NCBI RefSeq assembly: GCF_000403355.2
Contig: NZ_KE159646.1
Location: forward strand, 62,001-126,000
Source: Adlercreutzia caecimuris B7
GTDB lineage: Bacteria; Actinomycetota; Coriobacteriia; Coriobacteriales; Eggerthellaceae
DNA: 64,000 bases
Direction of reading: 5' to 3'
The position numbers and the translations under genes were made by a program. Under the pieces are notes generated by a model, which saw nothing but the letters and a program-made list of their open reading frames with translations, ran no database searches and was not told the DNA's origin. Numbering within the stretch: position 1 is the stretch's first letter; the number at the start of each line of letters is the position of its first letter. Positions 34,743-43,141 of the stretch are shown here, one piece after another.

Positions 34743-36254
34743 CTACCCCTCCACGAGGTCGATCAACTCCTGGTGGGAGTGGATGCCGAGCTTGGCGTAG
34801 ACATGTTTCACGTGGGCCTTCACGGTGTTGCGCGATACGACGAGCGCCTCCTCGATGTAGGCTCGGTCGCGGCCGCGGGCGAGCATGGCGAACACCTCGG
34901 CCTCGCGCGGCGTGAGGAAGAACTCGCTGGCGATGGCCTCGCAACGGGCGGTGAAGGCCTCCTCGGGCGCGAGGGTGGCCCCCGATGCCGCCGAGGTGCC
35001 GGCATCGGGCACATTCACCGGTTCGATGCCGTCGATGGCCCCGGTGAAGGTGAAGCGCTTCAGCCCCACGAGCACGTAGGCGGCAAACACCAAGAGCAGC
35101 ACTGCCGGAATCGCCACGCGCAGTGAGGGATTGCCCGCCGCAGCGCCGTTGGCGATCATGCCGGCCGCCGCACCGGTAAGCGACCCCAAGGCCGAAACGC
35201 CGTTGCCCCAGGCTACGGTGGTGACGGCGCCCAGGGGGTTGCGGGCGGCGATGGCCACGAGCGCCATCTGGGCCGCCATGGCGAACAGCCCGTTGCCGGC
35301 GTTCAGCAGGGCCACATCGGCTGCTTTTCCGCCGATGATGAGCAGGGGCTGGGCCGACAGCAGGAAGCCGGCCATTACCACGAGGGCCGACAGCTGCACC
35401 ACGCCATCGGCGGGGAAGCGGCGTCGCGAGAGGGCCACGTAGATCGCCACAACCGCCAGCGGGGCTGCCGAGAAGAGCGACATGCGCGGGGTGCCGGCCA
35501 CCTCGCCGAAGCGCAGGGCGAAACCGAAGGCCACCTGGAACAGGAACAGACAGCCGAACAAAGTCGAGAAGGGCGCCAGGAACGAGGCCGGCCGCGTGAC
35601 GGACATATCGCTTGGCGAGGGGCGGCCGCGCGCCGCATCGAAGAAGAAGCCGCCGCCGGTCGCCGTAAGGGCGAGCGCGGCCAGGGGGAATGCCAGGAAA
35701 AGGGCAATACCCACGGCCGGCGGCACCAGGGCGCACGCCGGGCTGGCGGCCAGCTGCAACATGTAGGCCACTGCGATGGCCATCGCCGCCTGGTGCGATG
35801 TGAGCCGTGCCAGGTACAGGGAGGTTGTCGCGGTGGCCGCCGCCCGACCTGCGGCCGCCGCGCTCGCACCGATGACGAGCGGCGCCGGCAGGGCCCAGGC
35901 GAGGCCGGCCGCAAGCAGGGTACCGCCGAGGACGATGCATGCGGCCGCCCCTCCGATGATCGCGCCGCGGCGCAGCGCGGACGGTGCGCGGTAGGCCATA
36001 AGGCCCAGGGCCAGCAGCGTGATCGCCGAGCAGGTGACGGAGATATCGCGAGCGAACATGAAGACGGCATCGAACTGCGGGAAGATGGACCCGTTCATAA
36101 GCGCGGTGGCCCCGAGCACCAGCAGCAGCGCCGCGAACCCGCGCGCCGGGCTCGCAGATGGGGAGGCGTCGGCTCCCGATGGCGCCGCGCCTGCGCGTGC
36201 CCCGCGTTCGGACGCCGCCCCGCGGGGCACGTTCTCCAGCTCTCGTTTCTCCAT
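34743..36254 (-). CDS. LuxR-type regulator with polytopic membrane N-terminus
   Basis: Predicted 503 aa. After a polar leader (about 40 residues) come about 12 hydrophobic segments (about 43-425), then a linker and a C-terminal LuxR HTH: LTPREAEVFAMLARGRDRAYIEEALVVSRNTVKAHVKHVYAKLG. Regulators of this build are numerous in Eggerthella lenta, where they control adjacent substrate-induced enzymes. Here the neighbour is a flavin reductase/cytochrome pair on the same strand. The ATG at 36254 is chosen because upstream sequence is low-complexity; a TACAAT -10-like hexamer (36287-36282) precedes it. Confidence 0.92.
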   Translation of the reverse strand: MEKRELENVPRGAASERGARAGAAPSGADASPSASPARGFAALLLVLGATALMNGSIFPQFDAVFMFARDISVTCSAITLLALGLMAYRAPSALRRGAIIGGAAACIVLGGTLLAAGLAWALPAPLVIGASAAAAGRAAATATTSLYLARLTSHQAAMAIAVAYMLQLAASPACALVPPAVGIALFLAFPLAALALTATGGGFFFDAARGRPSPSDMSVTRPASFLAPFSTLFGCLFLFQVAFGFALRFGEVAGTPRMSLFSAAPLAVVAIYVALSRRRFPADGVVQLSALVVMAGFLLSAQPLLIIGGKAADVALLNAGNGLFAMAAQMALVAIAARNPLGAVTTVAWGNGVSALGSLTGAAAGMIANGAAAGNPSLRVAIPAVLLLVFAAYVLVGLKRFTFTGAIDGIEPVNVPDAGTSAASGATLAPEEAFTARCEAIASEFFLTPREAEVFAMLARGRDRAYIEEALVVSRNTVKAHVKHVYAKLGIHSHQELIDLVEG

Positions 36255-36294
36255 CGTTTCTCTCTTTCGCCGATCTCTCCCATTGTACACGCGA

Positions 36295-36325
36295 AGACCC
36301 CCGGCCCGCGCGGGGCTGGGGGTCT
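36295..36325 (-). terminator. Hairpin in the flavoprotein-LuxR gap
   Basis: AGACCCCC/GGGGGTCT arms continue into a GC-rich inner stem. It lies 41 bases before the LuxR start, so it may end read-through from the flavoprotein gene or act as a leader. Confidence 0.5.
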
Positions 36326-36511
36326 GAAAGCAAACCGCTGGTCGCTGGGAGGGAGGCGCGACGGGCGGTATCCCAAGGAAGGGTGAAGGGGTTGCGGGTG
36401 CGGCTTGCGGCTCGTGCGGACGGCCTTGTGGGGCTTTCTCGCTCGGTACGGCCGATGCTGGGCTTCCCGGCCACGCTCCGCCGCTTGCGAGCACGGCCGG
36501 GAAGCTGCCAG

Positions 36512-36554
36512 CTGCGGGCCCGCAAGCGGCGGCGCGGGGTTTGCGGGCCCGCAG
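36512..36554 (-). terminator. Hairpin downstream of the flavoprotein gene
   Basis: CTGCGGGCCCGCAA and TTGCGGGCCCGCAG form a perfect 14-bp stem with a 15-base loop, about 55 bases after the flavoprotein stop. No U-run follows. The 354-bp gap (36255-36608) otherwise shows no gene. Confidence 0.6.
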
Positions 36555-36608
36555 GACAGGCGCAGCTTGTACGGACGGCCTGCGATGCGCGAGACGCGAG
36601 AGGCGCCC

Positions 36609-38333
36609 TTAGGCCTGGCCCGTGGCGGCCAGCATGCCGGCGCGTCGCCCGAATGTCATGGTGCGCCCGCAGGCGAGGCCCGTCATCAGGTTCGGATAGC
36701 TCACGCTGAAGAAGCCGCCCGAGTCGTTGCCCGTCAGGTACAGGCCCAAAATGGGATCGCCGTTCTCATCGCAGGGGTGCATGTTCGTGTCGATGGTCAC
36801 GCCGTCCAAGGTGGCCAGGAACCACGCGCCCGTGCGCACGCCATAGAAGGGCGGCGTGTCGATGGCCATGAGGCGGTGCTTCTCCTTGTTGTAGTCCTCG
36901 TCGCGCCCGGCCGCGGCCATCTCGTTGTAGCGCTTCCACGAGGCCACGGTGGTCTCCACGGGCAGGTTTAGCTTCTCGGCCAGCTCCTCCATGGTGTCGG
37001 CCTGCTGCACGTAGCCGTCCTCGATGAGCTTCTCGATCATGCCGTCCACCACGACCATGGGGATGTTGTTCTTCGCCCCGTTGTCGAAGGGGAACAGCCG
37101 GCAGCAGCCCACCTCGTCCATGGCCTCGGCCTGGGCGGCGTGGTTCGCATCCCAGATGTCCACGTAGGTCTGGTGCGGCTGCATGATGGTGGAGTGCAGC
37201 ATGTAGTCGTAGGGGCCGCTCTCGTTGCAGAAGCGCTCGCCCTTCAGGTTCAGCTTCAGGAAGGGCTGCTCGCCGAACCAGAACCAGCGGCCGAGCACGC
37301 CGTCGCCGGCGTACTGGTCGGGCTTCACGCAGGCGCGGTTGAAGGTGCAGGCCGCGCCGAGCGGGTCCATGGTGGCGCCGAGCCACAGCGCCGCCTTGAT
37401 GCCGGAGCCGGTCGGGTTGCCGCCGGAGCCGGGGGCCGCGATGCGGATCTTCTGGTTCCAGGACTGGCGGTCCTCCATCATCTCCAGGTTGTTGCCGTAG
37501 CCGCCCGTGGACAGGATGACGCCCTTGCTGGCGTTGATGCGCAGGTAGCGGCGCTCGCCTTCCACCTCGCGGGCGATGACGCCGGTCACGCGCCCGCCCT
37601 CGTCGGTCTCGCACTTGACGAACTCGGTGTACCAGCGCACCTCGGCGCCCTGCTCGGCGGCGTAGGCCAGGATGGACTCCGCGAAGCCCCACTCCTCGTC
37701 CTCGGCCACGGCGTCGGTCTTCTGGGGGCTGTGGCCGGTGGCGAAGGCCTTGTCGCGGCCCGGGTCGTCGATGTTGCCCACACCGCCCTCGAACTCCATG
37801 ACCATCTTGCCGTCGCGCTCTACGATGTCGGTGAGCCAGTCCACCATGGCGCCCGACTCGTTGGCCCACAGCTTCACCAGATCGTAGTCCACGAATCCGT
37901 TGGCGTAGCGGACGATCTCCTCCATGGCCTCCATCTTGTCGATGCGGAACTGGGGGAACTCGTCGAAGGACGCCTGCTGCAGGCGAGAGTCGATGGCACC
38001 GATGTCCTCGCGGACGTTATGCGGGCTGCCCTGGCGGTCGATGCCGAGCACCCGCGCTCCGTTCTCGGCAGCCGAGATCATGGCCGGGATGCCGCCGGTG
38101 CCGACGCCCACGACGAGCACCTCGGTGTCGATCGTCTCGGCGATGGCCGACTCCTCGATGACGGGCGGCGCGCCGAGCCAGGAGGGGCCGCCGAAGTCGC
38201 CCGCGCTCGGGTTCGCGGGCTCTTCGGCCGCGTAGCCGTGGCCGCATCCAGATAGCGCGGCAGCGGAAAGACCGCCCAGGGCGGCAAGGCCCGCGCCCTT
38301 GAAGAAGCTGCGGCGTGAGACGTTACTCTGCAT
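36609..38333 (-). CDS. Tat-exported FAD-dependent reductase (fumarate/urocanate reductase superfamily)
   Basis: Predicted 574 aa. A twin-arginine signal (SRRSFFKG, R7-R8) ends in LSGC with Cys30, so it is probably a Tat-exported lipoprotein. FAD binding is shown by VLVVGVGTGGIPAMISAAENG and the C-terminal GLYLTGNDSGGFFSVSYPNLMTG. The middle contains ERFCNESGPYDY, usual in the fumarate reductase flavoprotein family. No haem or FMN domain is present, so electrons should come from the cytochrome encoded just upstream, with which it overlaps by 11 bases. The acceptor substrate cannot be read from sequence. Confidence 0.92.
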   Translation of the reverse strand: MQSNVSRRSFFKGAGLAALGGLSAAALSGCGHGYAAEEPANPSAGDFGGPSWLGAPPVIEESAIAETIDTEVLVVGVGTGGIPAMISAAENGARVLGIDRQGSPHNVREDIGAIDSRLQQASFDEFPQFRIDKMEAMEEIVRYANGFVDYDLVKLWANESGAMVDWLTDIVERDGKMVMEFEGGVGNIDDPGRDKAFATGHSPQKTDAVAEDEEWGFAESILAYAAEQGAEVRWYTEFVKCETDEGGRVTGVIAREVEGERRYLRINASKGVILSTGGYGNNLEMMEDRQSWNQKIRIAAPGSGGNPTGSGIKAALWLGATMDPLGAACTFNRACVKPDQYAGDGVLGRWFWFGEQPFLKLNLKGERFCNESGPYDYMLHSTIMQPHQTYVDIWDANHAAQAEAMDEVGCCRLFPFDNGAKNNIPMVVVDGMIEKLIEDGYVQQADTMEELAEKLNLPVETTVASWKRYNEMAAAGRDEDYNKEKHRLMAIDTPPFYGVRTGAWFLATLDGVTIDTNMHPCDENGDPILGLYLTGNDSGGFFSVSYPNLMTGLACGRTMTFGRRAGMLAATGQA

Positions 38334-39009
38334 GGGGGGCCTCCCATCCTTCGGGCAGGGTCAGATCGTGGCACTCGTTGCACACGAGCACCTGGTTCTC
38401 GTGGATCTTGTGGCAGTCGCTGCACTCCAGCGCCATGTCCTGGTGGCTCGCGTGGGGGTTGTACTTCTCGTCGTTGCCGGCAAAGCCCCACAGATTCGCG
38501 GTGATCTCGTCGAAGGAGGTGCCCGCGGCGTGGTGGCATTCGGGACGGGCGCAGAACTTCTCGCTCGCGAACTGTTTGCCGGTGGCGAGCATGGTGCCGT
38601 CCTCGGTCATGGGGTAGGTGTCCGACACCCAGGCGCACACCTCGGCCACCTGGGTGGTCAGCTCGGCGGTGTGGCAGTCCAGGCACGCCTCGCCGGCCTT
38701 CGCGTGGGCCGTCACGCCGAGCTGCGGATTGCCGTCGTCGTAGGTCTCCACGTAGTAGTCCATGGGGCTGTGGCAGATGGCGTTGCAGAAGCTCGGCTGC
38801 TCGTGCCAGACCCAGAAGCCCGCGCCGGCCACCACGATGACGGCCGCCACCACGCCGGCGACGATCCATCCGCGCCGCCGCGGCTTCTTGGGGGCGGCGC
38901 CGAGTGCGCCGTTGGGCGATGCGGCGCCGGATGCAGGGGAGCCGGGCGCGCCGGGCGCCCCCTCCTGCGGTCCGGCCGCGGTTGCGGCCTTTTCCTCGTC
39001 GATGCTCAT
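38323..39009 (-). CDS. NapC/NirT-like membrane-anchored multihaem cytochrome c
   Basis: Predicted 228 aa. A Pro/Ala-rich cytoplasmic leader precedes one membrane helix (about residues 47-68). Haem motifs are C75-x3-C79-H, C109-x2-C112-H, C153-x4-C158-H, C196-x2-C199-H and C210-x2-C213-H. It should pass electrons from menaquinol to the flavoprotein outside the membrane. Two of the five motifs have non-standard spacing. GGAAGGGAGG lies before the ATG, and the next gene overlaps it, so the pair is one transcript. Confidence 0.92.
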   Translation of the reverse strand: MSIDEEKAATAAGPQEGAPGAPGSPASGAASPNGALGAAPKKPRRRGWIVAGVVAAVIVVAGAGFWVWHEQPSFCNAICHSPMDYYVETYDDGNPQLGVTAHAKAGEACLDCHTAELTTQVAEVCAWVSDTYPMTEDGTMLATGKQFASEKFCARPECHHAAGTSFDEITANLWGFAGNDEKYNPHASHQDMALECSDCHKIHENQVLVCNECHDLTLPEGWEAPHAE

Positions 39010-39061
39010 GATCGTTTCCTCCCTTCCTCGTCTTATGCAGAAACAATGGGGCCAGTGTGCG

Positions 39062-39099
39062 CCCCAAAGGGGTGGAAAGCTATTACCCCAGCGGGGTAA
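39062..39099. promoter_or_regulatory. Two palindromes upstream of the cytochrome-flavoprotein operon
   Basis: CCCC-AAA-GGGG (39062-39072, within GCCCCAAAGGGG) and TTACCCC-AGC-GGGGTAA (39083-39099) are centred 24 bases apart, about 55-85 bases before the cytochrome start. Both share CCCC-N3-GGGG. They are the best candidates for binding sites of the adjacent LuxR-type regulator. Confidence 0.55.
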
Positions 39100-39274
39100 A
39101 CTTTGCGTTTAGCCTGATGAGTTCAGGGTAAAAGGCAGCTCGGGAGGGGAGGGGAAGGAGGGACGGGCCGGCCGCGGGCGCCCGATACCCGACCTGCCCC
39201 ATCATCGATGTTGGTTGCGTCGAGGCGCATCTTTCCAGTTGCCGGGGGCCAGTTGGCGGGTAAGGTGTCGCGTT

Positions 39275-40582
39275 ATGAATTTGTACCTCTCCCATAGCAC
39301 CGCGCTTCGCTTTTGGCGCGCCTGGTCGGCCGCGGCTGCCGTGCCCTTGCATGCCTTCCACGACCTGGGCGCCGCCGAAGCTGCGCTGTTCCCCGATCGC
39401 TTCTTCGCCGCATCGGAGGTGCTTTTCCGAGCCGTCCGCACCGATCGAGAGATTCGGGAGGCGTTGCGGCGCGCGGCAGCCCCGGGGGATCCCTCTGCGG
39501 CGTCCGCCGCCGAGAAGGCCGCTGATCCGGCGGCCTCCGTCGCGCCGGGCGCCGCTGCCCCGCGGGTGCCGCCGGCCTCCGCCGTGCTAGGGGCTGCAAC
39601 GTCGTGCGCGGACTCGCTGGAGATAGCGGCCGCCACTGCGCCGGGCGTGGTTGCGCCGGGGGCGCCGGCTGCCGATGCGGCGTCAGCGAGCGACGCGGTG
39701 CCGGCGACTGGCGCCGTGGCGGTGGCGCTTCGCACGGCATGCTGTTCCGATAACGGCTCGGTGCATGTTGTGACGACCAGCTGCGGAGGTTTGCGCGACT
39801 CGACCGCCGCGACCCGCCATCGGATCGGGGGCGCCCTGCCGCGGGGATCATTTCTCAAAGTGGCCCCGGGCGTGTTCGTGTGCTCTCCCGAGCTCGTCTT
39901 CGTCCAGATGGCCGCAAGCGTTCCCCGTGGCGCCCTTCTCGCGCTCGGCTACGAGTTGTGTGGCTGCTATCCGGTCGGGGGCGATCGGGCGGGCGCCCCC
40001 GTGCGTCGGCCCCTGACCGCCCCGCGTCGCCTGTCGGCATTCGCCGCCCGCGCGACGGGGCTCACGGGCGTGACGGCGGCCCGCGCGGCCGCAAAGCAGG
40101 TGCTTGCCAAATCGGGCTCGATCATGGAGACAGAGGTGTCCATCGTGGCCTTCTCCTCCGTGGCCCAGGGCGGGTTGGGGCTTGTGCCGCCGAAGCTGAA
40201 CGAGCCGGTGATGCTGTCCGCCCGGGCGAAAGAGGCGACGGGCCTGAGCCGCGTTGTGTGCGATTGGCTGTGGCCCGAGGCGCGGGTGGCTGTCGAATAC
40301 GACGGACGCGACTCCCACGCCAGCCCGCAGCAGCAGGCCCGCGATGCCCGCAAGCGCGATGCGTTGCGCATCGACGGTTTCGACCTGACCGTCATCACGA
40401 GCTCTCAGTTTCACCACGTGACCCAGTGCACGGCGCTGCTGCTGGGCGTGGGCCGTCGCGTCGGGCCGAGGAAGCGCAAGCTGAGCGCCGAGCACGCGCC
40501 CCGGCATTTGACGCTGCGCAAGCAGGTGCGCGCGCATCATCGCGAGCATTTCCCCTTTCGCTTCAAGAAGAGCCGCCCGTAG
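39275..40582 (+). CDS. Hypothetical protein with DUF559/Vsr-like C-terminus
   Basis: Predicted 435 aa from the ATG at 39275 (MNLYLSHSTALRFWR). Residues about 70-170 are Ala-rich and low in complexity. The C-terminal part contains ARVAVEYDGRDSHASPQQQ and DGFDLTVITSSQ (residues about 337-375), resembling the PD-(D/E)XK core of DUF559 proteins. An AbiEi-like role is possible but not shown. The 28-bp box cluster B starts 125 bases after the stop. Confidence 0.6.
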   Translation: MNLYLSHSTALRFWRAWSAAAAVPLHAFHDLGAAEAALFPDRFFAASEVLFRAVRTDREIREALRRAAAPGDPSAASAAEKAADPAASVAPGAAAPRVPPASAVLGAATSCADSLEIAAATAPGVVAPGAPAADAASASDAVPATGAVAVALRTACCSDNGSVHVVTTSCGGLRDSTAATRHRIGGALPRGSFLKVAPGVFVCSPELVFVQMAASVPRGALLALGYELCGCYPVGGDRAGAPVRRPLTAPRRLSAFAARATGLTGVTAARAAAKQVLAKSGSIMETEVSIVAFSSVAQGGLGLVPPKLNEPVMLSARAKEATGLSRVVCDWLWPEARVAVEYDGRDSHASPQQQARDARKRDALRIDGFDLTVITSSQFHHVTQCTALLLGVGRRVGPRKRKLSAEHAPRHLTLRKQVRAHHREHFPFRFKKSRP

Positions 40583-40706
40583 AGCCCGCTGAGTTTCCGG
40601 GGGCTCTCTCCAAGAGCGTTCGAGGGCCGCCAGAAGTCGTCATGGGCCGCCAAGGGGTCGCTAGGAGCCTCCCGGCGCCCCGATATTCTAGCCGAACTCG
40701 CGAAAA

Positions 40707-40826
40707 TGCGACAAATCGGCTGATTGGGCGACATCGCGGAGCACTATATGTCGCTCGATCGACACATTTGTCGCAGACCGGGCCTTCTTTCGAGAAAAAT
40801 GTCGCCCGATCGTGATATTTGTCGCA
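40707..40826. repeat. Cluster B of the 28-bp box (three copies)
   Basis: Boxes lie at 40707-40734 (+), 40748-40775 (-) and 40799-40826 (-), with 13- and 23-base gaps. They fit the same consensus as cluster A. The order of boxes is that of cluster A reversed and complemented, yet the tail TTTTCCCG...GCTTGGGAA follows on the plus strand in both. Confidence 0.85.
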
Positions 40827-41258
40827 TTTTCCCGACTTTGCTTGGGAAAAGCGCGTCCGTGCGCGGAGGCCCCGCTTCTGTCGTGCGCGCCGGTCTGCCC
40901 TCGCTGGCCCGCTTCTTTCGTGCGTGCTAGCCCGCCCTTGCCGATCGCGTTCCTTTCTCGCCCATGGCTCTCCCCAGCCTCTTCGATCGCGTCATCCGCT
41001 GCTCCGCTTGCTTTCTCCTCTCCCTCTTTCGTGCTGCTTGCACCCACCCCTTGTCACCTGCGCTCTTCTGCCTCCCGGCGACCTTCCGTTGCTTCTCCTG
41101 CCACCCCACACTCCCGGCCCTTCCTCGCTGTTTGCGTCCTCCTGCCGCTTCGTTGATGTTTCTTGTCGGCAAATCGCGCGTTCGCACTGCGGGGCGTGCG
41201 GGGCGTCGCCTATAATGCAACACTTGATCTTTGACTATCTATAAGGAGGTGTGAGTTC
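40827..41258. other. Non-coding stretch before the carboxyltransferase gene
   Basis: This pyrimidine-rich region shows no supportable gene. TATAAT at 41211-41216 is a probable -10 for the next gene, 43 bases before its start; no good -35 is visible. AAGGAGGTGTGA precedes the ATG. Confidence 0.5.
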
Positions 41259-43139
41259 ATGCCACGGCTTCAGATCATGGATACGACCATCCGCGACGGT
41301 CAGCAGAGCCTGTGGGCCACCCGCATGCAGATCGGCGACATGCTGCCGATCCTGCCGAAGATGGACCGCGTCGGCTACTGGGCCATCGAAGCGTGGGGCG
41401 GTGCGACGTTCGACTCGTGCCTGCGCTTTCTGGACGAGAATCCCTGGGAGCGCCTGCGCGCCATCAAGGCCAACACGCCCAACACCCCGCTTGCCATGCT
41501 GTCGCGCGGCCAGAACCTGGTCGGCTACAAGCATTACTCGCGCGAGATCGTGAACCGCTTCATCGGCGCGGCGCATCGCAACGGCATCGAGGTCTTCCGC
41601 GTGTTCGACGCGCTGAACGACATCCGCAACGTGGTGGACAACGCCGAGGCCATCAAGGAGCACGGGGGGCTGTTCGAGGGCGCCATCTCCTACACCATCT
41701 CGCCGGTGCACACGCTGGACTCCTACCTGGAATACGGCCAGCAGCTGAAGGATCTGGGCGCCGACACCATCGCTATCAAGGACATGGCCGGTATGCTCAC
41801 CCCGTACCGCGCCGAGCGCATGGTGAAGGCCTTCAACGAGGAAATCGGCTTGCCGGTGCACATCCACTGCCACTACGTCGGCGGCATGGCCCCGGCCAAT
41901 ATCCTGAAGGCCGCCGAGGCCGGCGTGGCCGTGGCCGACACCGCCCACGCGCCGCTCGCCTTCGGCAACTCGCACCCGGCCGTCGAGATGATCGTGGCCG
42001 CCCTGAAGGAGAGCCGCTACGACACCGATCTGGATCTCGATCTGCTCTTCGAGATCTCCGAGTACTGGGAGGAGATGCGCAAGCGCGGCCACTACAAGCG
42101 CGGTGTGTCCTCGCTCATCCACATGCAGGTGTACTCCCACCAGGTGCCGGGCGGCATGATGAGCAACCTCATCAGCCAGTTGGAGGTGCAGAAGGCGGCC
42201 GACCGCCTGCCCGAGGTGATGGCAGAGATTCCGAAGGTACGCGCCGAGGTAGGCTATCCGCCGCTCGTGACCCCCATGTCGCAGATCGTGGGCACGCAAG
42301 CGGTGTTCAACGTGCTCACCGGCAAGCGCTGGAGCGTCATCTCCAAGGAGATGAAGGACTACGTGTGCGGCTACTACGGCAAGGCCCCGGGCCACATGGA
42401 CAAGGAGATCGTGGCGAAGGTGGCTGGCGACTCCGAGATCCTGGATCCGAGCATCGCGCCGGGCACGCTCGTGACCACCACCTACGACGAGGTGGCCAAC
42501 GAGATAGGGGATTTGGCCCACAGCGAGGAGGACGTGCTCATGTACGCCCTGTTCCCCAACGAGGCCCGCACCTACCTTTCCAAGCACCGGGTATCCGAGA
42601 AGGTCGACTTCATGCTGGAGCAGGAGTCCAGCGGCACCAAGGAGGATGATTACGTGGACATCAATCAGATTCGCGAGCTGGTTCGCGTTGCCGAGGAGAG
42701 CGGCGTCGGCGAGATCGTCGTCGAGGAGGAGGGCGTCCGCATTGCCGTGCGCATGCCCGGCCAGGGCGCTCCCGTGGCGGCCCCCACTGCCGCCGCCCCG
42801 GTGGCCCAGGCCGCGCCGGCCCCTGCTGCCCCCGCGCCGGCCGCCGAGCCGGCCAGCGACCGCCCGGCCAGCTGGGTGCCCGTGGTGGCTCCTATGGTGG
42901 GCACCTACTACGAGGCGCCCGCGCCTGGCGAGCCGCCCTTCGTGAAGGTGGGCGACGAGGTGGCCGCCAACGAGACGCTGTGCATCGTGGAGGCCATGAA
43001 GCTCATGAACGAGATCACGGCCGAGGAGATGGGCACCGTGCGCGAGGTGTGCCTGTCGGATGCTACGCCCGTGGAGTACGGCACCGTGCTCTTCTACGTG
43101 GAGCCCCACGAGCCCGTGCAGACCCTCCCGGAGAACTAA
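41259..43139 (+). CDS. Carboxyltransferase (OadA/PycB-like) fused to biotin carrier domain
   Basis: Predicted 626 aa. Residues 1-460 are an HMGL-like carboxyltransferase: [38 protein letters not shown] and HIHCHYVGG. The next part (from [16 protein letters not shown], about 467) matches the N-terminus of AccB, then a Pro/Ala linker and a biotinyl domain with EAMKLMNE and Lys581. With accC next door it could form a two-subunit pyruvate carboxylase or an acyl carboxylase complex; no OadB/OadG membrane subunit is present. It occupies the site of accB in the conserved efp-accB-accC order. Confidence 0.9.
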   Translation: MPRLQIMDTTIRDGQQSLWATRMQIGDMLPILPKMDRVGYWAIEAWGGATFDSCLRFLDENPWERLRAIKANTPNTPLAMLSRGQNLVGYKHYSREIVNRFIGAAHRNGIEVFRVFDALNDIRNVVDNAEAIKEHGGLFEGAISYTISPVHTLDSYLEYGQQLKDLGADTIAIKDMAGMLTPYRAERMVKAFNEEIGLPVHIHCHYVGGMAPANILKAAEAGVAVADTAHAPLAFGNSHPAVEMIVAALKESRYDTDLDLDLLFEISEYWEEMRKRGHYKRGVSSLIHMQVYSHQVPGGMMSNLISQLEVQKAADRLPEVMAEIPKVRAEVGYPPLVTPMSQIVGTQAVFNVLTGKRWSVISKEMKDYVCGYYGKAPGHMDKEIVAKVAGDSEILDPSIAPGTLVTTTYDEVANEIGDLAHSEEDVLMYALFPNEARTYLSKHRVSEKVDFMLEQESSGTKEDDYVDINQIRELVRVAEESGVGEIVVEEEGVRIAVRMPGQGAPVAAPTAAAPVAQAAPAPAAPAPAAEPASDRPASWVPVVAPMVGTYYEAPAPGEPPFVKVGDEVAANETLCIVEAMKLMNEITAEEMGTVREVCLSDATPVEYGTVLFYVEPHEPVQTLPEN

Positions 43140-43141
43140 TC

